Assembly: GCF_022410535.1 (NCBI RefSeq)
Contig: NZ_JAKNBL010000010.1
Coordinates: 27,070 to 91,069, forward strand
Length of the DNA: 64,000 nucleotides
Source of the DNA: Pelotomaculum terephthalicicum JT
Lineage (GTDB): Bacteria; Bacillota; Desulfotomaculia; Desulfotomaculales; Pelotomaculaceae
Direction of reading: 5' to 3'
The notes beneath the pieces are model-generated. The model worked only from the letters and a program-made list of their open reading frames with translations, made no database searches and was not told the DNA's origin. The position numbers were made by a program, and so were the translations under genes. Position 1 is the stretch's first letter. Every line of letters starts with the position of its first letter. Of this stretch, positions 36,570 to 45,955 are shown piece by piece.

Positions 36570-37511
36570 CTAATTCAATACCTTTTCCGCTATCCTGAGC
36601 CTGGCGCTTCTAGACCTGGGATTAAATTCCAACTCAGCGGGCCCGGGCACCAATGGCTTTGCCGTAATAATATTCAGAACCTTCTTTTTACCGCAAACGC
36701 ATACCGGTAATTCTTTCGGACAAGAACAAGGTGACGCATGTTCTCGAAATAAGTCTTTGATAATACGGTCCTCTAATGAGTGAAAAGAAATAACGCAAAT
36801 TCTTCCTTCGTTACCGAGAACATGTATGGCAGAACACACAGCTTCCGTTAAAACCTCAAGTTCATTGTTAACCGCTATACGCAACGCCTGAAAGGTGCGT
36901 TTAGCAGGGTGCGGACCACTCCGCCTGGCGCGGGCTGGAATAGCTTTCTTAATCACTTCAACCAGCTGGCCGGTTGTTTCGAGCGGCCGGCGGCTTCTTT
37001 CCACCTGGATAAACTCAGCTATCCTGGATGCCCAGCGCTCTTCGCCATATTCTTTAATGAGCCAGGCCAGCTCTTTTACCGACAATTCATTAACAAGTGT
37101 CCTGGCAGTTATTTCTTGCTCAGGGTTCATCCTCATATCTAAAGGAGCGTTATTCAGATAGCTGAAACCTCTGGCCGGGTCGTCAAACTGATGTGAAGAA
37201 GCGCCAAGATCAAATAAGACCCCGTCCACACAGTCAATATTTAATTGATTCAATTTAACCGCAAGCTCTTTAAAGTTTGCCTGCACAAATTCTACCCTGC
37301 CATGGTACGGCGCCAACTTTACCCTGGCATACGCGATGGCCTCCGGATCCTGATCAAATGCGATCAACCGCCCGCGTGGGCCGTTCTGTTCCAAGATGGA
37401 CTCACTATGCCCCGCGCCACCAAGCGTGCAATCAACATAAATTCCATTCCGCTTTATGCTTAGACCAGTGACAGCCTCAACCAGCATCACCGGAACGTGA
37501 GCAAAATTCAT
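36570..37511 (-). CDS. rsmH: 16S rRNA (cytosine-1402-N4)-methyltransferase RsmH
   Basis: 313 residues. [16 protein letters not shown] site [27 protein letters not shown] and late motif [16 protein letters not shown]. It methylates the ribosomal P site. Second gene of the dcw cluster, downstream of mraZ. A degenerate relative of the dispersed repeat (GAGAATAGACCATTCTC) lies at 36540-36556, between this gene's stop and ftsL. Confidence 0.95.
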   Translation of the reverse strand: MNFAHVPVMLVEAVTGLSIKRNGIYVDCTLGGAGHSESILEQNGPRGRLIAFDQDPEAIAYARVKLAPYHGRVEFVQANFKELAVKLNQLNIDCVDGVLFDLGASSHQFDDPARGFSYLNNAPLDMRMNPEQEITARTLVNELSVKELAWLIKEYGEERWASRIAEFIQVERSRRPLETTGQLVEVIKKAIPARARRSGPHPAKRTFQALRIAVNNELEVLTEAVCSAIHVLGNEGRICVISFHSLEDRIIKDLFREHASPCSCPKELPVCVCGKKKVLNIITAKPLVPGPAELEFNPRSRSARLRIAEKVLN

Positions 37512-37585
37512 AACACTACTCCATTGTGCTTATATTACCATGTTTTTCGACTTCAGGATATTAAATTGTTGAATCCTGTCGTTTC

Positions 37586-38023
37586 TTACAGCTCTAAATC
37601 AATATCAATAATCTTCTCAGCTATATCCTCATAAGAAGAAGCGGCCTTTGTTTTATAATTTTCCCATTCATGAGCAGACCAGATTTCCACCCGGGTGGAA
37701 ACACCAATTACCACAGCGTCTTTTTCCAGTTTGGAGTATTCGCGCAAGTTACCCGGTATTAATATTCTTCCCTGTTTATCCACCTCACACTCCGTCGCTC
37801 CGGAGAAAAAAAACCGAACAAAGGCCCGGGCATCTCTCCTGGTAAAGGGGAGCGACTTCAGCTTTTGCTCTAAAACCTGCCATTCCTGGCAGGGATAAGC
37901 GAAAAGGCATCCATCCAGACCTTTTGTCAAGACAAAAAGATCTCCCAGGCCTTCTCGGAGACGGGCTGGTATAAAAAGCCTTCCTTTGGCGTCAATAATG
38001 TGCTGGTACTCTCCCATAAACAT
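37586..38023 (-). CDS. mraZ: Transcriptional regulator MraZ
   Basis: 145 residues with two AbrB-like SpoVT domains: [21 protein letters not shown] (about 4-24) and a second around [20 protein letters not shown]. MraZ binds repeats upstream of its own gene and regulates the dcw operon. The target-like GTGG repeats lie just upstream. ATG preceded by GTGAGG. Confidence 0.94.
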   Translation of the reverse strand: MFMGEYQHIIDAKGRLFIPARLREGLGDLFVLTKGLDGCLFAYPCQEWQVLEQKLKSLPFTRRDARAFVRFFFSGATECEVDKQGRILIPGNLREYSKLEKDAVVIGVSTRVEIWSAHEWENYKTKAASSYEDIAEKIIDIDLEL

Positions 38024-38051
38024 GACGGGAACCTCACTGGCAAATAATACG

Positions 38052-38077
38052 ATCCACTAATCACCACTTTCCACCAC
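38052..38077 (-). promoter_or_regulatory. MraZ box: three GTGG repeats at 10-bp spacing
   Basis: On the minus strand TGGTGGAAAG, TGGTGATTAG and TGGAT place three TGG cores exactly 10 bp apart (CCAC at 38054, 38064, 38074 on the plus strand). This is the layout of known MraZ operators (TGGGN with 5-bp spacers). It sits 30-55 nt before mraZ. Confidence 0.72.
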
Positions 38078-38119
38078 AATTAATTCTATATTAATGAGAA
38101 AATTCCTTTTTTTAAAATA

Positions 38120-38157
38120 AAATTAAAAAGCCTGGTGAAAACTTTTATCACCAGGCT
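38120..38157 (-). terminator. Strong terminator after the PHP phosphatase gene
   Basis: Minus strand AGCCTGGTGA, 9-nt loop, TCACCAGGCT, then TTTTAATTTTATTTT. A perfect 10-bp stem; it separates the PHP gene from the dcw operon. Confidence 0.92.
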
Positions 38158-38175
38158 CACTTCTAGCAATCTTTG

Positions 38176-38982
38176 TTAATATATCTTTTTTGAAATTCTG
38201 TTCCGCTGGTCGAACAAGGTTATTTCCTCGTAACCGACTTCTTTTATTAAAGCTACCGCTTGCGCAAAACCCGCGCCGACCTGGTCCGGGTGATGGGCGT
38301 CCGAACCCAGGGTAACAGGCAGTCCATACCGGAAAGCGATCTTTAAAAAGTCCCGGGAAGGATAAATCTCCCGCACCGGATACCTGAGCCCCGCCGTGTT
38401 GACCTCGACACACACCCCAGCCCGCTGAAAAACCCGCGCGGTATCTTCATAAAGAGGGATTAAACTTCTGGCAGGGATAAAATTAAACTTTTTTATCAAA
38501 TCGGGGTGGGCCATGATATCGAAAAAGCCGCTTAAAGCCGCCTGCTGGACAAGGCCAAAATACTTTTCATATAACTTCCAGATGTCCCATTCGCTGTATT
38601 TATCCAATTCTTCTTGATTATCGAAACTCCAACCGTCAATAAAGTGCACCGATCCAATCACGTAATCGAAAGGTTGGGAATTTAATAACTTACTCAGCTT
38701 GCTTTCATGACCAGGGACAAAATCAGCTTCTACGCCCAGCCTTACCCGCACCGGCCCGCTCTTTTTCTGCAATCGCCTGACTGCGCCGACATAGGCGGGG
38801 ATCTCGTCCACCAGCATGGCATAGCCGGGCATTATTTTATCCGGGGGCATGAAATAAAGCGGCAGGTGGTCTGAAAAGCCGACCTCAACCAAGCCCCGCC
38901 TTAGGGCAGACGCAAAGTATTCTTCAATCTCACCCGTGGCATGGCCGCACATTTTCGTATGCAGATGATAGTCTACCGGCAC
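38176..38982 (-). CDS. PHP-domain histidinol-phosphatase family protein (HisJ-like)
   Basis: 268 residues. The metal-binding N-terminus VDYHLHTKMCGHATG (HxH), FSDHLPLYFM, EADFVPG, IGSVHFIDGW, DIMAHPDLIKKF and LGSDAHHPDQVG give the full set of PHP ligands. HisJ enzymes release phosphate from histidinol phosphate; no other his gene is near, so another phosphoester substrate is possible. GTG start with GGAAGGA upstream. Monocistronic with a strong terminator. Confidence 0.85.
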   Translation of the reverse strand: MPVDYHLHTKMCGHATGEIEEYFASALRRGLVEVGFSDHLPLYFMPPDKIMPGYAMLVDEIPAYVGAVRRLQKKSGPVRVRLGVEADFVPGHESKLSKLLNSQPFDYVIGSVHFIDGWSFDNQEELDKYSEWDIWKLYEKYFGLVQQAALSGFFDIMAHPDLIKKFNFIPARSLIPLYEDTARVFQRAGVCVEVNTAGLRYPVREIYPSRDFLKIAFRYGLPVTLGSDAHHPDQVGAGFAQAVALIKEVGYEEITLFDQRNRISKKIY

Positions 38983-39058
38983 TTGTTAAGTCCTTCCTTA
39001 CTTAATGATAAAACGATTCTGCATTAAAAAAATATACCACCTCGTTGTGTGGCATGAG

Positions 39059-39499
39059 TCAGATACATTTTTTGCAAATACCAAAAATTTTTAACTGGTG
39101 GTTGGTTACGTTAAAATCATACTGTTTACTGACCCTGTTTTCCAACTCCTCCAGCAAGTCCTCGTTTACTTCAATAATTGCGCCGCATTTGGTGCATATG
39201 AGATGGTGATGGTGGTGATTCACACCTTCCACTCCGCCAAACTCGTAACGTCTGCGCCCATCCCCAAAATCCATGCTGTTAATAATATCAAATTCCTGAA
39301 ATAGTTCCAATGTACGGTATACCGTGGCGATTCCCACATCCGGCGCTTTTTGCTTAACCAGATTATAGATATCCTCGGCGCAAAGGTGATTGCCTTTATT
39401 TTCTAAAAGGACTTTTAGTATGTGCTCCCGCCGTGACGTAAACTTACATTCCTTTTCTCTCAACTTTTCCCCGATATCTGAAATAACCTTCTCATTCAT
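39059..39499 (-). CDS. fur: Fur-family metal-responsive repressor
   Basis: 146 residues. Winged helix (TSRREHILKVLLENKGNHL; AEDIYNLVKQKAPDVGIATV), metal region GVNHHHHHLICTKCGAIIEV and a C-terminal GICKKC, giving two CxxC zinc pairs. The NHHHHHLIC motif fits Fur proper more than PerR or Zur, and a consensus Fur box precedes feoAB 4 kb away. ATG at 39499 is preferred over the longer ORF by the GGTGG site and by typical length. Fur is inferred; PerR/Zur not excluded. Confidence 0.8.
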   Translation of the reverse strand: MNEKVISDIGEKLREKECKFTSRREHILKVLLENKGNHLCAEDIYNLVKQKAPDVGIATVYRTLELFQEFDIINSMDFGDGRRRYEFGGVEGVNHHHHHLICTKCGAIIEVNEDLLEELENRVSKQYDFNVTNHQLKIFGICKKCI

Positions 39500-39616
39500 C
39501 AAACCACCGCCAGTAACGCTTTTCTTGTAGTATAAGCAATCCACGCGCGTCCGTCAATAAAAGACATTGTTGCAGGTATGCATAACCTAGTTTGACGCAA
39601 TCTCCCAAGTCCTTTT

Positions 39617-40831
39617 TTAGTAATACTTGCGTCTTCTCATATTGACAAAATCACGGCGCCGGTATTTGTATCTAAATTTGTTTATTGAGCGCAACAATAA
39701 TACTAACAGTATCAGTGAAAGCCACGGCCACCAATAAGCAGACCGCTTTTTCTCCACATCCTGCCGACTCACCAGGTCCACACGCCCGATTTCCCGCTCG
39801 CCGGAGAAAAAAACCAGCTCACCAAGTTTATCGCCTGACTTAATAGGCGCTGATATTTGCTCTATTAATCTTGCTTCTTGCCTAATTACAACTGGTTTAT
39901 CCTTTGGGAAATTATAACTAAGCGACTGGTCGGTAAAAACATTCACCGAGTTTGGCGCTCCGTATTTTACCCGCGCGTCCGTGATGTATTGTGCCGCATT
40001 TATAACTGAAACCGAGTTAAATTCAGCAAAACCATAGTCCAAGAGGACTCTGGTATCATCCCAGATACTGGTTCCGACGCTATTCAACACCACTGTAATC
40101 AATTCCCGGTTTTGCCTGTTGGCGGCCGTTACCAGGCATTGTCCGGCCGCGTCTGTATAACCGGTCTTAATACCGATAGCACCTTCATAATTCCACAACA
40201 TGTTGTTGCGATTTAAAAGATATGTCTGCGCTTCAGGATTTTCCCGATGGATATTCCGGGTTTTGGTCGAGACAATTTTTCGGAATTCCGGATTCTTCAT
40301 CGCATAACGACCGATAATAGCCAGGTCATAAGCGCTGCTGTAATGATTGAGGTCAGGCAACCCGTGGGGATTATTAAAGTGGCTGTCCAAAGCGCCGATT
40401 TCCCCTGCTTTTTTATTCATCATTTCAACAAAACCGCTCACTGAACCACCGATATATTGAGCAATGGCAATTGCCGTATCATTCCCTGAATTCAACATCA
40501 ACGCATACAGCAAGTCTTCCATGGAAACGCTCTCGCCCTCTTGCAAACCAATGGCCGAACCTTCTATGTTGCACGCGTCACTTGATATTTTCACCTGATC
40601 ACTCAGCTTGCTGTTTTCCAAGGCTATTATCGCGGTTAGAGTCTTGGTTGTGCTGGCCGGATACATGCGCTGGTGCGAATTTTTCTCATATAGCACCTGG
40701 CCGTTATTGCTGTCGATAATTATTGCCGCGCCACCCACAATAACAGGACTGGTGGAGGCAAGCGCGGAATCAGCGGCAAAGATAATCAATAATATCGTCA
40801 AAAAGGCCAATAGACTAGTTTTTTTATGCAT
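39617..40831 (-). CDS. D-alanyl-D-alanine carboxypeptidase (DacA/DacF type)
   Basis: 404 residues. Signal peptide with hydrophobic core LLAFLTILLIIFAAD. Peptidase S11 motifs: SxxK in PASTTKTLTAI, SxN in LNSGNDTAIAIA and KTGYTDAAG. A C-terminal beta domain (about 285-360) and a final membrane helix (about 370-390; WPWLSLILLVLLL) with a basic cytosolic tail anchor it. It trims the terminal D-Ala of peptidoglycan. ATG at 40831 fits SD AGGTGG. Members in spore-formers also modify cortex; which role applies here is open. Confidence 0.9.
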   Translation of the reverse strand: MHKKTSLLAFLTILLIIFAADSALASTSPVIVGGAAIIIDSNNGQVLYEKNSHQRMYPASTTKTLTAIIALENSKLSDQVKISSDACNIEGSAIGLQEGESVSMEDLLYALMLNSGNDTAIAIAQYIGGSVSGFVEMMNKKAGEIGALDSHFNNPHGLPDLNHYSSAYDLAIIGRYAMKNPEFRKIVSTKTRNIHRENPEAQTYLLNRNNMLWNYEGAIGIKTGYTDAAGQCLVTAANRQNRELITVVLNSVGTSIWDDTRVLLDYGFAEFNSVSVINAAQYITDARVKYGAPNSVNVFTDQSLSYNFPKDKPVVIRQEARLIEQISAPIKSGDKLGELVFFSGEREIGRVDLVSRQDVEKKRSAYWWPWLSLILLVLLLRSINKFRYKYRRRDFVNMRRRKYY

Positions 40832-40990
40832 TATATCCACCTGAGAAGTAATCTATTAAATAAGTTTATGTTAATAAATTATAAATCCAGCTCTTTATAA
40901 TGGCACAACTAATGCTATATTATAGCATATAGTTAACTTCTCTCTCCACCAATCGCGCAGATTACGTCAATTATAATAAGCGAAGAAATT

Positions 40991-42883
40991 TTAGGCCAAC
41001 CAGATTTCCAGCAGGCGCGTCGCTAATCCGCCAATAAGAAAAGCCAGGATAAAAACAACGGCCCATATCAGCAACCCCTCTCGCCAGCCACGCTCCTTGA
41101 AAATTACCATTGCTGAGGCTATACAAGGCACGGTTAGCGACAGAGTAAGCATGACAATAAACTTTTGCAGAGGGAGCATCTGCAGGTTCAAGACGGCTGC
41201 CGCTCCAAATTCTTTTCTGATAAAACCCATAATAAAGATATCCGCCACATCTTCAGGCAGGTGTAACCAGCTTACGGTTATTGGCGCCAGGAGTCGTTGC
41301 AATTCATGCAAAAAACCATATGCATCAAAAATCCCCAATAAAAGTGTTCCCATGGCAAAAATGGGAAAAGCTTCTTTTATAAACTGATATGATCTGCCCC
41401 ATGCCTTTTGGCAAACGTTCTGCACTCCCGGCAAACGCAATGGCGGCAATTCAATCAACAAAGGGAATGGCCTGCCGGGCAGAAAACGCTTCAGCAACGT
41501 GCCGGCACACAATACTATGCCCAGCATAAAAAGCACGTATAGAAGCATATATAAAGCGCCTGAACCGGCAAGCACAGCTGTGATTATCGCTATCTGCGCC
41601 GAGCAGGGAATACCAAGCGCCAGTAAAAATACGGCTATCCTGCGTTCACGGTCGGACCCAAGAATTCTTGTTGTTATACAAGCCATAGTTACGCATCCGA
41701 AACCCAGCAACAGAGGGATCACGGCCTGTCCATTCAGGCCGATGCCGGTCAAAGCGCGGTCCAACAAAGTGGCAATGCGGGGCATGTATCCCGAATCTTC
41801 CAAGATAGAAAGAACAAAAAAAATTCCTAGCACTAACGGAAACAATAGACCAATTAGATAGGTGACAGTTAAAGTCAGCACCCCGTATTGTCCGGCGAGA
41901 ATTGTATATAAAACACCCTCAGGTGACATAATACCGCTCAGCAATGACCTGACCGCCGGCTCATAATACCCGTTCATTACGTCCCCGGTGAAATCGACCA
42001 CAGATTGGGCCAGGAAAACTCCCACCAGTTTGTAAACAGCCCATAATGTCAAGGCCAAAAGCGGAAAACCGGTTACGGGAAGGAGCATCCAATTCCCCAA
42101 CCTGGCGGCAATGCCCGCATCTTTGTTAATCTCTCTGACTACCTGCGCCACAATCTGGTTAACCCTTTCCCGCCGGGCGCGGTAAATAGCCTCTCGGTCG
42201 GTTCCGGGTTTAACTCCGTAACACTCGCTGAGCTCAGTGTCCCCCTCAATGACAAGCAGTGCTTCTCTCCTGTTCATTCTATGAAGCATTTTATTTATTT
42301 TTTCTATCGGCTGAAAATGAGCATGGCCCGGCCGGGCTGTGTAAATCTTTTTTTTTAACTCGTCAATGCCAATGCCACGCACAGCGGCAATAGATACAAC
42401 AGGCACTCCCAGCAATTCCTCAAGAAGACGGATATTAATTCCAAGTCCTCTCTGCACGGCTTCATCCGTCATGTTCAAGGCAATAACCATTGGAATGCCC
42501 ATATCGATAATCTGCAGGGTAAAAAATAAATCCCGGTCCAGGTGGAGCGAGTTGATAACGTTTACCACGATGTCCGCCGCCAGGATAATATCCCGGGTGA
42601 TCTTTTCCTCATCATTTATGGAGGATAAACCATAAACGCCCGGCGCTTCGATTATCACGTCGCCGTTGTACCTGCCGCAGGCCATATCGAGAGTGGTCCC
42701 GGAATAATTCGACACATCCACATATAGACCGGTGAGGATGTTAAAGAGAGCTGACTTGCCAACATTCGGGTTGCCGGCCAAAACAATCTTTTTTCCTTTC
42801 ACCATGTTGCCGGCTTTTAACCCGCTGCCCGCCAATACCTCCTCACCCCCGACAGTAATGTCATAATGAATTAGTCTGTTCAA
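40991..42883 (-). CDS. feoB: Ferrous iron transport protein B
   Basis: About 630 residues. N-terminal GTPase: G1 VLAGNPNVGKSALFN, G2 around SNYSGTTLD, G4 IALNMTDEAV. The G3 position reads IIEAPGVYGLSS, with Glu where DxPG is usual. A helical spacer follows, then the Gate/core membrane region with about nine helices and conserved FVLSILEDSGYMPRIA, LLGFGCVTMACITTRIL and LALGIPCSAQIAII. It imports Fe2+. TTG at 42883 has no clear SD; a TTG at 42835 (GAGG, 5-nt spacing) is an alternative start. In operon with feoA under a Fur box. Confidence 0.92.
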   Translation of the reverse strand: MNRLIHYDITVGGEEVLAGSGLKAGNMVKGKKIVLAGNPNVGKSALFNILTGLYVDVSNYSGTTLDMACGRYNGDVIIEAPGVYGLSSINDEEKITRDIILAADIVVNVINSLHLDRDLFFTLQIIDMGIPMVIALNMTDEAVQRGLGINIRLLEELLGVPVVSIAAVRGIGIDELKKKIYTARPGHAHFQPIEKINKMLHRMNRREALLVIEGDTELSECYGVKPGTDREAIYRARRERVNQIVAQVVREINKDAGIAARLGNWMLLPVTGFPLLALTLWAVYKLVGVFLAQSVVDFTGDVMNGYYEPAVRSLLSGIMSPEGVLYTILAGQYGVLTLTVTYLIGLLFPLVLGIFFVLSILEDSGYMPRIATLLDRALTGIGLNGQAVIPLLLGFGCVTMACITTRILGSDRERRIAVFLLALGIPCSAQIAIITAVLAGSGALYMLLYVLFMLGIVLCAGTLLKRFLPGRPFPLLIELPPLRLPGVQNVCQKAWGRSYQFIKEAFPIFAMGTLLLGIFDAYGFLHELQRLLAPITVSWLHLPEDVADIFIMGFIRKEFGAAAVLNLQMLPLQKFIVMLTLSLTVPCIASAMVIFKERGWREGLLIWAVVFILAFLIGGLATRLLEIWLA

Positions 42884-42886
42884 CTA

Positions 42887-43105
42887 TTAGCATGGCTCAA
42901 CCAAAATAGCGCTGGCCAAACTCCGGCCGATAGCAATTTCCTGTTTATTCTTAGATACCACCACCGGACCCGCCGGCACCACTTCAAGGCAGGTGACAAC
43001 TTCTCCCTCCGAAATGCCAAAACGAATAGCTTTGATGCGGGTCTCTTCATCAGGAATATTGGATATTCTAATTAACTGGCCTTTTCTAACATTGTCCAGG
43101 GTCAA
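42887..43105 (-). CDS. feoA: Ferrous iron transport protein A (SH3-like)
   Basis: 72 residues: LTLDNVRKGQLIRISNIPDE, AIRFGISEGEVVTCLEVV, VVVSKNKQEIAIGRSLASAI. This is the FeoA SH3-like fold that assists FeoB. TTG at 43105 is chosen because GGAGGGG lies 6 nt upstream; the ATG at 43111 directly abuts the SD. Its SD follows the Fur box almost immediately. feoB starts 4 nt after its stop. Confidence 0.88.
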   Translation of the reverse strand: MTLDNVRKGQLIRISNIPDEETRIKAIRFGISEGEVVTCLEVVPAGPVVVSKNKQEIAIGRSLASAILVEPC

Positions 43106-43118
43106 TAGCATCCCCTCC

Positions 43119-43137
43119 AATAATGATAATCATTATT
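43119..43137 (-). promoter_or_regulatory. Fur box upstream of feoAB (perfect 19-bp palindrome)
   Basis: AATAATGATAATCATTATT reads the same on both strands and matches the Fur consensus GATAATGATAATCATTATC in 17 of 19 positions. It lies between the feoA promoter and its SD site. The flanking CCAATATGATAATTA extends the AT-rich pattern. Confidence 0.9.
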
Positions 43138-43170
43138 GCCAATATGATAATTAGAACCGTTCGCAAATCG

Positions 43171-43199
43171 ATTATACATTCAACCTCTTCAACAATCAA
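43171..43199 (-). promoter_or_regulatory. feoAB promoter
   Basis: Minus strand TTGATT (43199-43194), 17-nt spacer, TATAAT (43176-43171). Transcription would start near 43164, so the Fur box covers about +27 to +45 and could block elongation as a roadblock. Confidence 0.6.
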
Positions 43200-43243
43200 T
43201 CCCTTTTTCATGATTATTATGTTTGACAGCTTTTGTACAGTAA

Positions 43244-43272
43244 TTGTTCATAATTCGCCTATAGTGTATAAT
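43244..43272 (+). promoter_or_regulatory. Promoter of the MFS transporter gene
   Basis: TTGTTC (43244-43249), 17-nt spacer, TATAAT (43267-43272), 47 nt before the TTG start. It diverges from the feoAB promoter; the Fur box lies more than 100 nt away, so Fur control of this gene is doubtful. Confidence 0.55.
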
Positions 43273-43319
43273 AGAAAAGATTGTATTTTTATTAGTATTT
43301 TCTATAAAGGAGTAATTTC

Positions 43320-44507
43320 TTGCGCGTTTTAAAAAATATTTCTCTTTCCCCAAAAGAATATTGCCTCTTACTGGTGCTTCTCTTGATTGAATTTACACGG
43401 GGCGCATTCTTTCTTACATTCCTCCCGCTTTACGCGGTTAATTATTTAGGTATTTCAGTAGCCGCGGCCGGCCTTGCCGTATCCGCGCACTACCTGGCGG
43501 AAACCCTTTCAAAGGGTGCGGCCGGCTGGCAGTTGGACCGCCGGGGACATTTAACGATGCTAATCGGGCTGCTAGTCGGACTGGCAGCTTTGGTGCTGAT
43601 GAAAATTCACCCTTCCGCCATTCTCCTGCTTGCCGGGTCAGCTGTCTTGGGATTGGGTATCTCGCCTGTATGGCTTGCCGTGATCAGTAAAGTGGCGCCG
43701 GTTCAGCTTAAAGAACGGGCAACCCGGATGGGTATTATTTTCGCAATCTGGCTGGTTGGTGGCGGTGGGGGCCCGGTTGTAATAAACTTTTTTATTGCCC
43801 GGGACTATAATATCGCTTTCTGGTTGTTGATTTTCCTTTGGGGCTTTGCTTTGGCTGTATCTGCAACACTATTGCCGGGAGCGGAGAGCAAAACCGGCAG
43901 CGGTCAGGGCTACTCTATTAAAAAAGAATTATTAAAAATGCTCCAGAATAAAGCAATTAAAAAGATTCTCTTGCCGGGTATGTTTCTCCAAACCTTGACA
44001 GGGGGGTTGCTATTACCCTTACTTCCCCTGTACGCGCAAAATAAAATTGGACTGGAACCCAGCCAGTACGGTATTCTTTTGTTAATTGGCGGAGCGGCGG
44101 CAGCCCTGTCATTCTTGCCGATGGGCCGTTTGGCCGACCGGGTAAATCTTAAATTTATTTTAAGCGCCGGTTTTGGCATCAGCGCGCTATCCCTGGCAGC
44201 GTTTTCTGTTGTCAGGGATGCCTTTAACGCATACCTGCTGGCCGCCCTGATCGGATTTTCATATGCCGCGGTTCTACCCGCCTGGAACAACCTACTGTCT
44301 AAAGCGGTCCCGCCAGACAGACAGGCTACCGGCTGGGGCGTCTTTTCCACCATCGAAGGCATGGGTGTGGCCATCGGTCCGGCAATGGGGGGTGTTGTGG
44401 CAAAATATATGGGAATTCAAGCCCCCATCATCATCAGCACAACATTATTGGCCATCATGTCCTGCTTCTATCTGTTTTATCCGGTGGAAAGAATATTTAC
44501 AAAGTAG
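43320..44507 (+). CDS. Major facilitator superfamily transporter
   Basis: 395 residues, about twelve membrane segments. The loop 2-3 signature is GAAGWQLDRRGHLTMLIGLL, and a related one in the C-half is PMGRLADRVNLKFILSAGF. Substrate unknown; the sequence looks like drug/metabolite exporters. TTG start with AAAGGAG 7 nt upstream. It is followed by a polysaccharide deacetylase 83 nt downstream on the same strand, possibly an operon. No gene is seen in 44508-44590. Confidence 0.85.
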   Translation: MRVLKNISLSPKEYCLLLVLLLIEFTRGAFFLTFLPLYAVNYLGISVAAAGLAVSAHYLAETLSKGAAGWQLDRRGHLTMLIGLLVGLAALVLMKIHPSAILLLAGSAVLGLGISPVWLAVISKVAPVQLKERATRMGIIFAIWLVGGGGGPVVINFFIARDYNIAFWLLIFLWGFALAVSATLLPGAESKTGSGQGYSIKKELLKMLQNKAIKKILLPGMFLQTLTGGLLLPLLPLYAQNKIGLEPSQYGILLLIGGAAAALSFLPMGRLADRVNLKFILSAGFGISALSLAAFSVVRDAFNAYLLAALIGFSYAAVLPAWNNLLSKAVPPDRQATGWGVFSTIEGMGVAIGPAMGGVVAKYMGIQAPIIISTTLLAIMSCFYLFYPVERIFTK

Positions 44508-44590
44508 CCGTATTTTACTCTGGGCAAGCTCCAAGACTTAACCGGAACCGTGAAGCGTTTTCCGGCTCCGGCGCCAAACAAGAGGGGTTT

Positions 44591-45949
44591 TTGGTGGAAC
44601 CGTTTTTTTTCAAAATATTACTTACAGTTCTACTTATTTATACTGTTGTCCCGACAATTCTGACCCGTTTCGGCCAGGTTAATGTGATTACACGCGTCCC
44701 AAGAGGGAAAGGTAGAGTCGTCCTTACTTTTGATGACGGGCCGGACCCCCGTTACACCCCGCGCATACTGGAGATATTAAACCGCTATCAAGTAAAAGCC
44801 AGTTTTTTTATTACCGGCGCCAAGGCCAAAGTTTACCCTGATTTAATAAAACAGATCGTATCGGCCGGGCATGAAATCGGCAACCACGGTTTCCGGCACA
44901 AAGCTGCCTGGCTGTTGGGTCCTTGCGCCACGATCAACGAAATTGCGGAAACAAATCGCGTCATTGAAGAACTCACCGGTAAAAAACCAATTTATTTCCG
45001 CCCGACGTGGGGACTCGATAACCTGTTTTCACTCTGGTACTACTGGAGCAGAGGTCTAAAAGTAGTGCTCTGGACTTACATGAGTTGGGACTGGACCAAG
45101 CGAGCCACACCGGAAAGCATAACGCGCAGGGTGTTGAACAAACTCCGGGACGGAGTTATCCTGATATTTCATGACAGCGACTCCGTAGGAGCCGCCCCGG
45201 GAGGACCAGACCGGGTCATTGCCGCCTTGCCTCAAATCTTGGAGGAAATAACACTTCGCGGCTTGCGAGTGGCTTCTTTGGAAGAGATCATGACGGGTAA
45301 AAACAGCAGATCAACCATCAAAAGAGTAGTTTTATTTTTATGGAGCCATATCGATTGGATAATCAGACGGCTAAGCGGGATTAAAGACATAGAAAACAAT
45401 AAATCGTTTATCTGGCGGCTGGCGCTTCGCCGTTACCACGGGCGGGAGTGGCTGATGAAAGACGGCTCTGTGCTGAGAGGAGGAGATTATTATATTGAAA
45501 TTCATCTCAACAACGACCATTTATTGAGCTTAATTGGTGAAAACTCCTCGACAGAACGAACCGCTATCATCGCCATGCGGGAAATAAGCCGCAGTCTGCC
45601 TAAACTGGCCAAACTTATGCAGGATGATCAGCAGTACGGCAAAGCGAAGGTATTATTGGGAATCACCCTCCTGCACCGAGGAACGGTGCGCCTTGGTTTT
45701 ACAGCATATGAGTTAAAACCAGGCCTTTTCCGCATGTTTACAGGCTGGTATGAAAATCTGCTGCTGACCCTTTTTCATCCCGGCGGCTTGAAGAATTCCA
45801 AAACATACAGAAAAAAACTCTCGCCCAAATATATAATAATGACCAGGCAAGAATTGATGCGTCGTTACCCGCCCGCCGGCATTCCTGATACCCGCGCGCC
45901 TCAAAGTAAAATCGTGGAACGAGAGGATCATTTAAAAAAGAATAACTGA
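44591..45949 (+). CDS. Polysaccharide deacetylase with YkoP-like C-terminal domain
   Basis: 452 residues. One N-terminal membrane helix, then a NodB domain (about 35-235) with VVLTFDDGPDPRYTPRIL (catalytic Asp and metal Asp), GHEIGNHGFRHKAAW (metal His pair) and YFRPTWG. The last third (about 255-445; WSHIDWIIRRLSGIKD, GGDYYIEIHLNNDHLL) resembles the YkoP domain found fused to such deacetylases in Bacilli and Clostridia. It probably deacetylates an envelope glycan. TTG 44591 or GTG 44594 are both possible starts after GAGGGG. Convergent with the remnant at 46220; a 14-bp palindrome TTAAGTTAACTTAA lies at 45951. Confidence 0.82.
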   Translation: MVEPFFFKILLTVLLIYTVVPTILTRFGQVNVITRVPRGKGRVVLTFDDGPDPRYTPRILEILNRYQVKASFFITGAKAKVYPDLIKQIVSAGHEIGNHGFRHKAAWLLGPCATINEIAETNRVIEELTGKKPIYFRPTWGLDNLFSLWYYWSRGLKVVLWTYMSWDWTKRATPESITRRVLNKLRDGVILIFHDSDSVGAAPGGPDRVIAALPQILEEITLRGLRVASLEEIMTGKNSRSTIKRVVLFLWSHIDWIIRRLSGIKDIENNKSFIWRLALRRYHGREWLMKDGSVLRGGDYYIEIHLNNDHLLSLIGENSSTERTAIIAMREISRSLPKLAKLMQDDQQYGKAKVLLGITLLHRGTVRLGFTAYELKPGLFRMFTGWYENLLLTLFHPGGLKNSKTYRKKLSPKYIIMTRQELMRRYPPAGIPDTRAPQSKIVEREDHLKKNN

Positions 45950-45955
45950 GTTAAG

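Noticed and set aside
43119..43137. Fur control of the divergent MFS gene
   Set aside because: The box is more than 100 nt from the MFS promoter and placed inside the feoA leader, so only feoAB is assigned.
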